From Purpureocillium takamizusanense (lineage: Eukaryota > Ascomycota > Sordariomycetes > Hypocreales > Ophiocordycipitaceae), in NCBI RefSeq assembly GCF_022605165.1, contig NC_063068.1, forward strand, positions 3,596,001 through 3,660,000: 64,000 nt of DNA, read 5' to 3'. Shown here piece after piece: positions 43,894 through 55,198 of this stretch. A program made the translations under genes and the position numbers. The first letter of the stretch is position 1; each line of letters opens with the position of its first letter. The notes beneath the pieces are model-generated. The model had not been told where the DNA came from, ran no database searches, and saw nothing but the letters and a program-made list of their open reading frames with translations.

Positions 43894-45411
43894 ATTGCAC
43901 GAATTCAGGCTTGCCCTTGAGGTATAGGCACTGAGAACCCGGCTTCGGGACGTTGATTATCTGGCGATGGAGGACGTCTTTTGGTTCAACCAGAAAGTGG
44001 GAGGCGCTTGGGGATGAAAGCAGATACGATCCGGAACGCTCGTATGGCCGGCGGTTCAGCAGGTGAAGAGTGCGCGGTCCTTGCGATTGCACAAGGGTGA
44101 TATGTAGGTATGCCGGTCTTCAAGGAATGAGTAGGGTTGTAGAGGCTGCCGTTGCAGTGCAGGTCCGGAGCTGCACGGTTGGTCACGGGTGAGACCTAGA
44201 TGTTGGACGGAAGGATGACGAGCGGGGAGAATGAGGGGGGGCTATTATATGAGGCGCTGGTCGGGGAGCTGTGGCAGGTGGGTGGATGGTGCTGGGGGGG
44301 CCGCTCGCTGGGGACGAGAGCTTGCGGCCCGGGCAGTTTGGACACTGGACCAGGAATCGCTGACTGAGCAACGTAGGTACTAAGGTGCATTGGCAGAGCA
44401 GCCAAGCATCCATGGATGACCGGGCCGCAGGTGCCGCAGCGCCTCACGAGTGAATTCCGCGCGTTATCGAGGTGCAAACGTAACCAGCATTCCCGTGCGA
44501 CAGCGCTGAGACGCTGCCAAGCTCTTCGTACTACTGAACCTGTAAGGTACTCTACGTAATGGTGCGGAGAAATTCCAGGTCGCCCCCTAGTTAGTGCATT
44601 TGGAGTGGTCGGGCAGCCGGGTTTTTGCAGGCAAAGGAATTACCACTTAAACTGATGCAGCCAGCATGTTAGTAACTACTGAAGCTACAGTACGGACAAG
44701 GTATCTAAGCTAATAAGGTACCCCGCAGGCCGCTTGCCGGCCCTGACTGGGGCGGATCTGGAGCGGGCGGGGGGCCTTCACCAGCAGTCGGGCCACCCGC
44801 ACGGTACTAAGTTAGTACTTCCAGGTAGAACATTGCTAGCGACCCCACTGTTTCTCCAGGCTTCGTACTAATGTTGTGCAAGTCGTGCCAGGGCGGCCGG
44901 GTCGGCCGGGTCGGTGGCACATGAGACGTCTTCAACCAGATTGCCTCGGCCGCTGGGGCATTGCTGGTCGGCTGACGACGGCAAACAAATAGTCACAAAA
45001 CTCACGATGAACGAGGGCTGACAGGGTTCACGCATGAGGCACATGAACAACAGGCGGGTCCCAGAGGCTGGTGGAGGGCTACCGTACTACCGGCAACCGG
45101 CAGCGCAGACGGGAGGGGAGTGCGGGGCGCCGTCGGGGAAGTTGACAACCAACGCTGACTTCGAGAGACCACTGGCGACAAATGATGGGCGAACCGACCC
45201 CTGCGTGCCCTGCCTCCCGTCTTCATGCAGGTTGACCGGTTGGATGGTGTTTCGACAGTGGGGGCGAGTGCCTCACGGTGCAGTCACTGGTCCGGTTGCG
45301 CACATGGTAGGTACTAGGTAGGGTCCGTGGACGGATCTCGGCGTGGGTACATGTAGGTAGGCGGATAGTGGCCTCGCTACACCTGCCCTGCCGCCGTCCT
45401 CCAGGTACAGG

Positions 45412-45425
45412 ATACTGTACAGTAT
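45412..45425 (+). repeat. 14-bp perfect palindrome ATACTGTACAGTAT
   Basis: The sequence equals its own reverse complement and is followed by a related CCGTACAGTACC block. It lies in the AMS1-MSH1 intergenic region; no protein is known to me to bind it. Confidence 0.85.
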
Positions 45426-46272
45426 ATACCGTACAGTACCTAGGTATGTAGAGCCTGCGTTCGAGGAGCATGCGGCCGGCCCAAAGGCGAAGGCGGGATG
45501 CATCGTGCATACGAGAAGTTTGTTCAAAGGCTGCGTAGCCTGTGTCGCTACAAGAAAGACGGAACCGTCTGACCGCAGGCAGGGAGGGTCATGAACAGCA
45601 CGCAGTACCAGGATGGCATCTTTACTACGACGAGGCACCTTCCTAAAGGATTTAAAAACAGAGTTTTGAGACGCTTTGTTCTGCAGATGGATTTTGAGGT
45701 AGGCACCTACCTACCTAGTCTGGCTGCCTCGACACGCCGAATTTCGTGCAGTACTTAAGCCGATGGCTCTCCGAGTTACGTAGGGCACGGGCGGTAGCTT
45801 TGCGTGGCACCTGCACTTCTCATGCCGCTTCTTCATGCACATCGTGGCTACGCCGCATGACGTCCTGTTGCACTTGACATTACTACCACTGCTCTGGACG
45901 TATCTATCCTCTTAGTCTGCCGGGTATCCACAACATCTCACGCGACCGTTTGGGGCGCGTAATGAGACTCAGGCCCCAAGTGAGAGACCAAGACGTTGCA
46001 AGCCATTCCTTTTCACGGAGCGCCGCTCGGCTGTGTCGCACGGGTTGGACTGTAAATCGGGTCCTGGGTGTCGGTGTTGTGGCTTTTAGCTCTTTGACTC
46101 GCCCCCATTCGCAATACGTACTACCAAAAATTGCAACAATTCCCGTCTTTGGGCGATCATGGAGGTGCTTTGGTCCGGAGAATGCCCCACGTAAACAACA
46201 GCTGGCTTCTGGGGGTGTTTAGTACTCAGATTGCCAGGTATTTAGTAAGTTAATTATTCGCAAGCAGGGGCT

Positions 46273-46290
46273 GAACGATCATGATCGTTC
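46273..46290 (+). repeat. 18-bp perfect palindrome upstream of MSH1
   Basis: GAACGATCATGATCGTTC is self-complementary over all 18 bases and ends 227 bp before the MSH1 start codon. Its symmetry suits a dimeric DNA-binding factor; that is inference. Confidence 0.9.
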
Positions 46291-46517
46291 TGCAGGGGGG
46301 CTTTCTATTCGGCCCACGACCCATATGTGCGTGTTGACTTGCTACTCCGAGTGGCAGGGGACTGGTGGGTCCAAGGGCGGTACCTGCCTTCAATCGCCTG
46401 CCAGGCTGAACTACGCGTGCCTGCAGCGTCTAACTCAGCCAAGGCCGCCAAAACCTGCCCGCGTTCGCCAGCAACCACATTCACTCTGCACCTTGCAGCA
46501 TCATCTGAGCGTCGTCC

Positions 46518-49500
46518 ATGTTCCGGCTGCGCTGTCTCCCGAGCCAGCGTGTGATTCAATTCCGTGCGAACCCCACGGCGACGATCAGCCGCGCCCCCCT
46601 ACTGGTCGGCCCTGGACTCCAAGATGTCCCTCTTTTGCCGGCATCAAGCAGACGGCAGCTGAGAGGGAAGAAGACAAAGACGACAGTCAAGCTATCGGAG
46701 CTGCCTCAAGGAGCAATCCGCCTTGAGACGGCGCAGTCGCACGAGGACGACCATGGCCCGGCCTATCCAACCGTAGTGCTCCAAGCGCGGCGCAACATGC
46801 AAAAATTCGCCAATTGTGTGCTGCTCACCCGCGTCGGCGGCTTCTACGAGCTGTACTTTGAGCATGCCGAGGAGCTTGCGCCTCTTCTGAACCTCAAGCT
46901 TGCCTCCAAGAAGACGAGTGCCGGACCCGTGTCCATGGTAAGTTGACAGCTGTACATGGTCGTGCAACTCATCTAACCATATCCCCAGGCGGGCTTCCCA
47001 TTCTTCCAACTGGAGCGGTATCTCAAGGTGCTCGTCCAGGACCTCAGCCGCTATGTGGCCATAGCCGAGGAGTTCCCCAACGATGCGGCCGACAGGGTCA
47101 AATCGGGCGGGTTGATGCATGATCGAAGGGTAGCCCGAATCATTACTCCAGGCACACTGATAGATGAGAATTTCATCGATCCTTACTCCAGCAACTATGT
47201 AATGGCAATCTACGTCTGCCAACATCTAACAAAGCCTGCAAGCCAGTCTTCAGACAAAGACCATCGTGACGTTGTCGCATCTTCGGGGGCCTGCGCCACC
47301 CCCCTCGGCGTCGCATGGCTAGATCTCTCTACTGGCCAATTCTTCACGCAGTCGTCAGATCTGGCTTCACTATCCTCAATTCTATCAAGAATTTCTCCTC
47401 GCGAAGTCGTTCTTGACCAAGATTTTGAGTCTCACAAGGACCACGATATCTTCTCGGTCTTGGCCGAAGACCGACACCTTGTCACGTATTCCCCTCAGGG
47501 TGAACTGCAAGATATATCCGATTGGACTCCGTTACTTGAGGCGGAAATGTCGGAAACTGTGAGGCGCACTTTTACCGAGGAGGAAGTCTTTGCGGGCACG
47601 CTGGTGCTCAACTACGTCAAAGACCGGCTGCAGGGCATGGCGATGAAGCTCCAGCCACCGTTGCGGCACGACAGCATGCAAATCATGAACATTGATAAGA
47701 ACAGCTTGCGCGCCTTAGAGGTGAAGCAGACGCTCCGTGACGGCTTCTTTCGCGGTAGCCTCCTCCACGCGATCCGGCGAACTGTTACAAAGAGTGGAGC
47801 TCGTCTTCTCAACGAGTGGCTTAGCTCACCGTCCACATCTCTCGAAGTCATCAACAAGAGGCAGGATCTGGTGGCTCGATTCATCGCTGACGATGAACTC
47901 CGCGATACGGCGGTCGTACTTTTGCGGAAAAGTCACGACTCTCAGCGACTCGTTCAAAAGTTTACCCTCGGAAGAGGCGACGCGGACGACTTGCTGGCCT
48001 TAGCCAGCACTATCCGCGCCACCGAGGATATGGTGGATTTGCTTAAGCAAGCAGTTGCAGTACCTATGGAAGAACCAGAAGAGGATTGCATTGATGCCCT
48101 GATTTCTCGGATCGATCTTCAGAAACCCTCAAAGCTCGCCCAGCGAATAAGAGACGCCATCGATGAGGAGGGCATAGTCTACCAACACGAGGTCGAGGAT
48201 TCTGAGGCCAGTCAGATCATGGCTCTCGCACAGGACATTGTGTCCTCCGAGGGTTCGCATCATGATGCTTCGTCGCTGCCCAAAGGAAAGAAGAGACGTC
48301 CCGCCACTATAAGGGAGTACTACGCTGAGGACAACGACGCTTGGATCATGAAACCGGCCGCGAGTACCACATTGAAGAAGTTACATTCCGAGCTTTCTTC
48401 GTTGATGGGTGAAAGGGACACTCTAGGGGAGACTCTGCGTGAAAGTCTCGGAGCCTCAAGCCTCACCCTCAAATGGACACCTGGTCTGGGCCATATTGCC
48501 CACATTAAGGGCAAGGATACGAGAAGCCTCACGAACATCAAAACGCTGTCCTCCAGTCGTTCCACGCGCTCTTTTCACCTTCCCGAGTGGACAGCGCTTG
48601 GACAGCGCCTCGACCAGGCTCGGTTTCAAATCAGGCGCGAGGAGCAGCGTGTACTGCAGTCGCTACGCGAGCAGGTGGTCCTCAACCTTGTGAAGTTACG
48701 ACGAAACGCGGCCGTGTTAGATGAGCTCGACATCGCCACGTCCTTCGCAAAGCTTGCTGAGGAGCAGAACCTGGTTCGACCACGACTCAACAACTCAACA
48801 TGCCATACCGTCATCGGAGGGCGACATCCCACAGTAGAGGGTGGTTTGCTCGAGCAGGGACGCACCTTTGTTCGAAACGACTGCGTGGTCGGCTCGGCCA
48901 ATCGCGGATTCATATGGCTCATAACAGGCCCAAACATGGCAGGCAAGAGTACCTTTCTACGCCAAAACGCCCTGATCACGATACTCGCACAAATAGGCTG
49001 CTACGTGCCCGCGTCTTATGCCGAACTGGGGATTGTCGACGCCATCTTCAGCCGAGTTGGGTCAGCGGACAATCTGTATCGTGACCAGAGCACCTTCATG
49101 GTTGAGATGCTGGAGACTGCGCATATTCTTAAACAGGCTACCTCACGATCATTTGTCATTATGGATGAGATCGGCCGAGGCACTACGCCTGAAGACGGAA
49201 CGGCCGTCTCGTTTGCCTGCCTGCACCATCTTGCTACCGTCAACCAATGCAGGACGCTCTTTGCGACGCACTTCCACGAAGTCGCCGACCTGGCTGCCGC
49301 AAACGGACTGTGCAAGCCAAATCACGGTGCTGTGCACACATATTGTACAGGTGTGGAGGAAGACGGTTCGGGTGGATTTGTCTACGTGCACAGGCTACGG
49401 AAAGGGGTCAATAGGCAAAGCCATGCGCTCAAGGTTGCCAGACTGGCTGGATTGCCCCAACGGGCTATCGACATGGCTGAGAAGGTCCTGAGCAAGAACA

Positions 49501-49535
49501 GCTTCGCGAATCATGTAGCACAGACACATCACTGA
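46518..49535 (+). CDS. MSH1: Mitochondrial DNA mismatch repair protein Msh1
   Basis: Msh1 is the mitochondrial MutS homolog that stabilises mtDNA. Exons 46518-46937 and 46989-49535 (51-nt intron, donor GTAAGT, acceptor CCCCAG) give 988 aa. The N-terminus (MFRLRCLPSQRVIQFRANP) is Arg-rich and acid-free, as in a mitochondrial presequence. The mismatch-wedge motif F109-Y110-E111 (VGGFYELYFEHAE) keeps the Phe-x-Glu of MutS. Connector, lever and clamp regions follow, and the ATPase has Walker A GPNMAGKST at 787-795 and the Walker B/signature region MDEIGRGTTPEDG. Nuclear Msh2-Msh6 genes lack both this start and the direct N-terminal mismatch domain order, which supports the Msh1 call. It converges with the P0 gene. 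Confidence 0.95.
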
Positions 49536-50002
49536 GAGGCATGAGTACGGTCTTGGGATGCAAGAATATTTGCGAGACGCGTCTGGGACCTTCTTGCAAG
49601 TTAGCTATGATATCCTCAAAATGGTAGAGGCGAGATGAGAGAGATAGCAACGTTGATTCGTTCATACAGTGTTGATGTACGTGTCCACAGGAGAATTCAG
49701 GGTTAAAAAGCTCTTGAATACAAATAATATAATCATGAAAATGCCATGAAAGGAAAAGTAAAATGTCAAAACTAACCTTTAAGGTGGGCAAAGAGGTGTT
49801 CGTGTCGTCGAGGTAAATATCACATCACAATCGGTAGTCGGTAATCTCCGAAGGCATAGCTTTCATCAATTCTCGTGCCATGCGACCGCTGCGGTGGTCA
49901 AATCGACGTGCAGCCGATCTATGTACCTGTTTCCGATCCATTTGTCGTGAACCCAGCCGAAAAGTTGAAAGCCCGCCCAACTCCATCATGATGCAAAGGC
50001 AT
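49536..50002. other. Convergent intergenic region
   Basis: This is 467 bp between the MSH1 and P0 stops. The P0 side contains a frame that continues past the real splice site to 49825, but it lies in 3' UTR. Nothing else was seen. Confidence 0.6.
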
Positions 50003-51106
50003 TTAGTCGCTGCAGCATCAGTTAGCATCGTACGTAAAGCAAGGACCTGAAGAAAGGAGACATACAAGAGACCGCCGAAGCCTTCGTCCTCCTCCTCGGA
50101 CTCCTCCTTCGCCTCCTCAGCAGGCTTAGCAGCGTCACCGCCAGTGGCGGCGGCAGCAGCGACGGGAGCAGCCGAGGCGTAGGCATCGGGGTTGGCGATG
50201 CGGTCCTTGAGCTCCTCAATCTCGGGCCAGCTGTACTCGGTCTCGATGGCGACGGCCAGGACGTTCTTGTACGAGTTGACGACGGAGTGCATGACGGAGG
50301 GCAGGGTGGGGAAGTTGAGGGCCAGCGAGATGGTGGCAATGGTGGTGATGGCCGTGGACAGGACACCAAGGAGCTGCTCCTCGCCGATGTCGAGGATCTC
50401 GGCGGGGAAGGTCTGGCCCTGGTCGTAGACCTGCGCAATACCCATACCGTAGGTGAAGGGCGAGATGTTGAGCATGTTGAGCAGGGTGGCCTCGGAGGGG
50501 CCGACCTTGGTGCCAGCAGAGACGAGCTTCAGGTCGGTGGTGATTTCAATGGTACCACGGGCGATCTTGGTCGGGACCTGGAGGGCCTGGAAGAAGGAAG
50601 TCTTGCCAGGCTCCATGCCGGTGTTGCCAGCCGGAACCCACACGTCGACGGGGGCCAGGGCACCAGCACGAGCGGGAGCGGCGACACGGTTGGACAGGAC
50701 GAGGTCGCGGACCTCCTTAAGGTCCTTGTTGGTGAAAACGAAGCCGACATTGCCCTTGACGTGAGGCAGGAGCTTCTCGTACTCGGGGGTGTCCAGGACG
50801 AAGGTCTTGAGGGCACGGCGAACCTGCGCGTAGGAGAAAAAAGTATTGTCAGCGTGATTGAATTTTTAAAACCGAGCGACAAGCAGATCGTGTGCTCGCT
50901 CGTTGCGGGCGAAATAATGGATCAGCCCGTACCATGGTGTTCTTGCCCATCAGGACAACGCCCTTGCCACGGAGGGCGTGGCGGATCTCGTGCATCTGCT
51001 GCGACGAGACATTGTCGATTTCGACGATGAAGATGGACTTGTACTCCTCCAACAAGCCCTTGAGCTTGTCGAAGTAGCCAGCCTTGTTCGCAGACTTGCC
51101 CCCCAT
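50003..51106 (-). CDS. RPP0: 60S acidic ribosomal protein P0
   Basis: P0 anchors P1/P2 dimers in the ribosomal stalk that recruits translational GTPases. Exons 51106-50933, 50823-50066 and 50009-50003 (introns 109 and 56 nt) give 312 aa. The N-terminus ([19 protein letters not shown]) and the GKNTM-VRRAL segment match the family. The acidic tail [15 protein letters not shown] is completed by a final exon of only 7 nt: it supplies the last base of the Phe codon, Asp and TAA. Without that splice the protein would run on into a non-conserved tail ending at 49825. The 402-bp divergent promoter is shared with TRM82 and carries CGCTTAGGG at 51273-51281, also found upstream of eIF4A. Confidence 0.97.
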
Positions 51107-51508
51107 ATCTTCTTATTTATGAAGGCAGGATGTTTAAGGGCAAGGGATCGGGGGTGTATTTCGTGGGTATATTTCGCGTGACGTGAGGTTGTCGCGAAAT
51201 GTTGCGGGAGGCCGAAATTTCGGATTTTTGGCGCTCGCGCGGCGTAAAATGTGTGTTGCAGTAAACCGCTGCCGCTTAGGGCTTGAATTGGCTAAGCCCA
51301 TCTCGGCATGGTGGGGATTGTGGATCCCCATTCTGAACACCACCTGAGGTACATCCAAGATGTATCTTTTTTTTTCTGCGCCGCTTCTGGTGAGCCTTGC
51401 TTGAGTGAGAGCTTCGGTTTCAGCCATTCGTCGTTACGAATTGGGTAAATTTCATCGTAACAGCTTTTGACATCGACATTGAAAAGACATTCGATTACGT
51501 CTGACACT
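51107..51508. promoter_or_regulatory. Bidirectional promoter of RPP0 and TRM82
   Basis: The 402 bp between two start codons contains CGCTTAGGG (51273-51281), with a TTAGGG core like Tbf1-type sites in fungal ribosomal protein promoters, and a 12-bp palindrome CCGAAATTTCGG at 51212-51223. A ribosomal protein gene and a tRNA-modification gene sharing one promoter fits coordinated growth control, which is inference. Confidence 0.5.
51273..51281 (+). promoter_or_regulatory. CGCTTAGGG element in the RPP0/TRM82 promoter
   Basis: This is identical to the nonamer at 10193-10201 upstream of eIF4A. It is 167 bp from the P0 start and 228 bp from the TRM82 start. The binding factor is unproven. Confidence 0.4.
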
Positions 51509-53268
51509 ATGAAGATACCGTATAATTGCGTGCACGCGCGAGGCGATGTACTTTTCGCTGCTCGAGGCGGCAGCATCCATACTCTCAGCCTCCTCGACGG
51601 AAGCTACATCTCAACATGGCAACACCCAGACGTGGCAAAAGTCGCGGATGCAATGAAGGAGATTTCCGATGCTCAGAAAGTGAGTGAGGCAGAGGGCTCG
51701 GGGGAACACGAGGCCCAGGGCACCGATGAGAGTGAGCCGCCAGCGAAGAGGCAGAAGCGTGAGGGAGATGAGGGCGCTGGCGCTGATGACGCTCCGGCGG
51801 AAGGCGCTTCTGTGAATGCTAGCGATGCTCCGAAGGAACGCAAGAAGAAGAAACGCCAGCCTGGGAAAGGGGAAACAGCCGGGAGAAAACATCAAGTGGC
51901 GCGAGTGCCCGATCGACCCGTCATCACGCTTCTCACCAGCACCACCGACGGTCAACACATATTGGCCGTGTCCGGACACGACAAGGTCATATGGGTATTC
52001 AAGCACGATGGGCAAGGAGGACTGTCATTGCTCAATCAAAGGTTGTTAAGCGAACCAGTGATGCATCATTCCGAGACTGACACCTCATTAGGACAATGCC
52101 CAAGCGGCCGTGCGCGATTGCCATTGCGGCCGACGAGCAAATCATCTGCGCCGACAAGTTTGGCGATGTCTATGCTCTTCCACTTATCATGACTGAACGG
52201 TCATCATCCGTGACGGGTGCAAGCGCGGCGTCTACTCCGGCACCGGCACAGAAGCCGAGCGGACTCGCGGCCAACACATTCACGGTGCATTCGCAGCGCA
52301 ACCTGGAGGCTCTTGAGAACCAGAGGAAGCAGTTGGAGCTCCAACGGCAAAAGGCCATCGAGAAGGCCGACGGAAAGGAAGAAGGTCCCGACTTTGATTT
52401 GACGCTGCTGCTGGGGCACGTCTCCATGCTCACGTCGCTAGTCCTGGCGGAAAGCGATGGCAGGAGATACATCATAACGAGCGACCGAGACGAGCATATC
52501 AGAGTGTCTCGCTACATGCCTCAGGCTCATGTTATCGAGGGCTTCTGCCTAGGTCACAAGGAGTTCGTCAGCGAAGTCGCAATCCCTGCCGCGCGAGGCG
52601 ACATCCTGATTTCAGGAGGTGGCGACGAAGAGCTCTTCGCGTGGGATTGGAAGGAAGGGAAACTCTTGTCCAAGACCAGCGTGCTTTCAATCGCTCAGGA
52701 GATTGCCCCTGACACATCAAAGGTGGCTGTGACGGGCATTTGCTCTCTGAACTACCCGTCTGAGGCAGGCGACCTGACCTACATCTTGGCCATTTGCGAG
52801 CAGTAAGCCTTGGCAACTTCAAGGGATACAGTCGTTAAAGCTGACATGGTTTATAGGATCAAAGCAATTTTCTCCTGGCAACTTACTCCAGACAACATCC
52901 TCAACCGCCCAGGAGTCATCCAGCTGCCTGCAAATCCCTTGCAGCTAGCCGTAGCTGCTCCCGATGCCGACGGCAACGCGTTACCAAAGATCATCGTTGC
53001 TGCGGACCCAGGGCACACATCTGGGGTCAAAAGCCTGCAAATGTTCGCACTCACCATGAGCGAGGATCGGCTGGCCGTGGCCAAGGAGCTGCCTCTCCAT
53101 GACGAACAACCGGAGAGCGGTGTTGTAGAGGCGTCAGAGAAGGAGATCCATAATCTTTTGTATACGATTGAGAATCTGAGGAAGCAATCTGGCGGAACGG
53201 GCGGTGAGGCTGGCGAAGACGAACCTGAAGCAGAGGTCGACGCGGGTGTGCCTGCGACAGACAGTTAG
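51509..53268 (+). CDS. TRM82: tRNA (guanine-N7)-methyltransferase non-catalytic subunit Trm82
   Basis: Trm82 (human WDR4) is the WD40 scaffold that holds the Trm8 methyltransferase active for m7G46 formation in tRNA. Exons 51509-52041, 52092-52802 and 52857-53268 (introns 50 and 54 nt) give 551 aa. WD-type blades are visible, for example DGQHILAVSGHDKVIWVF, IICADKFGDVYALPL, GRRYIITSDRDEHIRVSRY (the SDRDEKIRVSxY-like motif typical of Trm82) and GDILISGGGDEELFAWDW. A Lys/Glu-rich low-complexity insert sits at about residues 60-130, and the C-terminus after the last blade is acidic. Start ATG 51509 is the first in the frame that leads directly into blade 1. Confidence 0.94.
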
Positions 53269-53787
53269 ATACACGCGCAAGCGACCCCCAGCCCCGGGAG
53301 TAATTGGGCGTCCTATGTGCTATGATGTAGATTCATGCATGCCGTACTCATCACAGGGCGTCAGATTATCATCGCCAAGTAAATCATCATGTTCATACGT
53401 CTAGGACTGCGACACAACAAACTCATCGAATCCTCTATATCCTCTAAACGCCAACCAACCCAAGAAATATGCTTGAAGCCCTCATCTTCGAGACGCAAGT
53501 CAGCAGAAGCCAAGTGTGGCTTCGCCTTTAACCCCGTCTCAGCTCCTCGCTGCCCTGAAATATGAAAGATATGACCCAAGTCGTCGCTTGTGGTATTAGC
53601 GAGGTCATTCCTTTACTGAACGCACCGCGGACGGCCTAGTCGCCATCTGCGCCACCTCTCACCTGCCAGGCGAGGCACGCAGGGAGGGGTTTCAGGCCCC
53701 TTATGGCTGGCTACCGCAGCCTTCAAGGCGCTACACGCCCTCGCCCCACCAATGCACTTTTGTTTCGAAACACACACTGCAGGAGGT
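53269..53787. other. Convergent intergenic region
   Basis: This is 519 bp between convergent TRM82 and YDJ1-type stops, presumably two 3' UTRs. No RNA gene or repeat was seen. Confidence 0.55.
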
Positions 53788-55198
53788 TTACTGGGAAGCA
53801 CACTGCACGCGCTCGGCGCCAGGATGGCCGTCCTCGTCCTCGTCCTCACCCATGCCGGGGCTGCCAAAGACCCGGTTCTGGGTCTGTGAATCCATATCCT
53901 CGAGATCGGCAGGCTCCGTCATGGCGTCCGACGGCGGGATGTTCTGAAGGGGCGGTGACGGCAAAAGCTTCCGCAGAGCCTCGAAAGCAGCGGGGTCCTC
54001 AGTCCAGTTCTTTTCGGGGAACTTGACGTTGAAGTGGATGTACATGTTGCCGAAGTCGTGGTGACGGGGAGTGGGCATGCCTTGGCCGCGAACCATTTTG
54101 ACAGCATCTGCGTAAAGTCAGTGAGTGCGCCTCGCTGCTAGACGTCAATACCACATACCTTGTGCTATGGCCTCACCAGGAAGGATATCGATGCTAAGCC
54201 ACCGGTCGTCGAGATGCTCAATGAAGATGGTTCCACCAGCCAAGGCCGTCACCAGCTCGATTTCACACTTGTAAAGAAGGTCGTCGTCCTTTCGGGTGAA
54301 TCGAGGGTGCGGCTTCTGCTCGATCTCGAAAACGACGTCACCGGCCTGGACGCCCGGGGCCTGGTCACCCTCACCGCGGAACTCGACCTTGGTGCCGCTG
54401 CGAACACCCTTGTCGACGTGAACATGTAGGACCTTCCTGTCGACAACTGTCTTCTTGCCATGGCACTGCTTGCAGCGATCCTTCTCCTTGATGATCTCGC
54501 CCTCGCCGTTGCAGTCGGGGCATACGGTCTGGAAGCGCTGAATCATGGGACCCATCTGGCGCATCATCGTCTTCATGCCATGGCCATCGCAGCCGGGGCA
54601 CCGCTTGACGGAGCCTTCCTTGCCACCAACGCCTTCGCACTTTGGGCAGATGATAGAGCGCTGCAGGGCCAGCTTGGAGATCTTGCCACGGTAGATATCT
54701 TCCAAGGAAACCTTGTGAGTGTGGTGAATGGTCCGTGCCTTGGGAGGGCCGCGGTTGTTCATGCCGCCGAACATGCCACCCATGCCTCCGAAGCCACCGC
54801 CGCCGAAGAACTGCGCGAACAGGTCCTCGGCGGCCATGCCACCGCCGCCAGCGCCTCCCTCGAGGCCGGCCTCGCCGTATTGGTCGTAAATTTGTCGCTT
54901 CTGGGGATCAGAAAGGATCTCATACGCGTGGGAAACCTCTTTGAACTTTTCCTCGGCGCCGGGGTTGTGTGCGTTTTTGTCTGCGATGTGACTTAGTAAA
55001 GCCCCAGGCCACAGCCGAGTATGACAACCTACCGGGGTGGTACTTGAGGGCGTTCATCTTGTACGCCTTCTTCAACTCCTGCTCGGTGGCTTCAGGAGCG
55101 ACCTTGCGTTTTTGTTAACGTTGTCTCCATGTGAACATAACCGGGGGCCGAGGCAAGCATACCCCCAGGGTCTCATAGAACTTGGTTTCTTTGACCAT
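53788..55198 (-). CDS. YDJ1: Type I DnaJ co-chaperone (Ydj1/Mas5), farnesylated
   Basis: This is the main cytosolic Hsp40 partner of Hsp70, acting in protein folding and import. Exons 55198-55163, 55102-55033, 54980-54159 and 54107-53788 (introns 60, 52 and 51 nt) give 415 aa. The J-domain HPD is at residues 34-36, with the codon for D split by an intron. A Gly/Phe-rich region follows, then four CxxCxGx(G/K) repeats ([32 protein letters not shown]) of the zinc domain, then the two beta-barrel substrate domains. The protein ends in the CaaX box CASQ, the same as yeast Ydj1, so farnesylation and membrane association are expected. Two heat-shock-element dyads lie about 200-240 bp upstream of the start. 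Confidence 0.97.

Larger units (their letters stand above)
43894..46517. promoter_or_regulatory. 2.6 kb divergent region between AMS1 and MSH1
   Basis: The region contains both promoters. Notable sequences are many TAC/GTA-rich short motifs such as GGTACT and CTAGGTA, a 14-bp palindrome at 45412-45425 and an 18-bp palindrome at 46273-46290. Open frames of 60-130 codons are scattered on both strands without recognisable domains. No RNA gene was seen. Confidence 0.5.

Noticed and set aside
43894..44092. Upstream extension of the AMS1 frame (starting at 44092)
   Set aside because: The frame that extends upstream belongs to exon 2 read through the first intron; the spliced product uses ATG 43893 in another frame and gives the expected N-terminus.
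50287..51030. 247-codon plus-strand open frame opposite P0
   Set aside because: It spans a P0 intron and mirrors P0 codons; no independent evidence.
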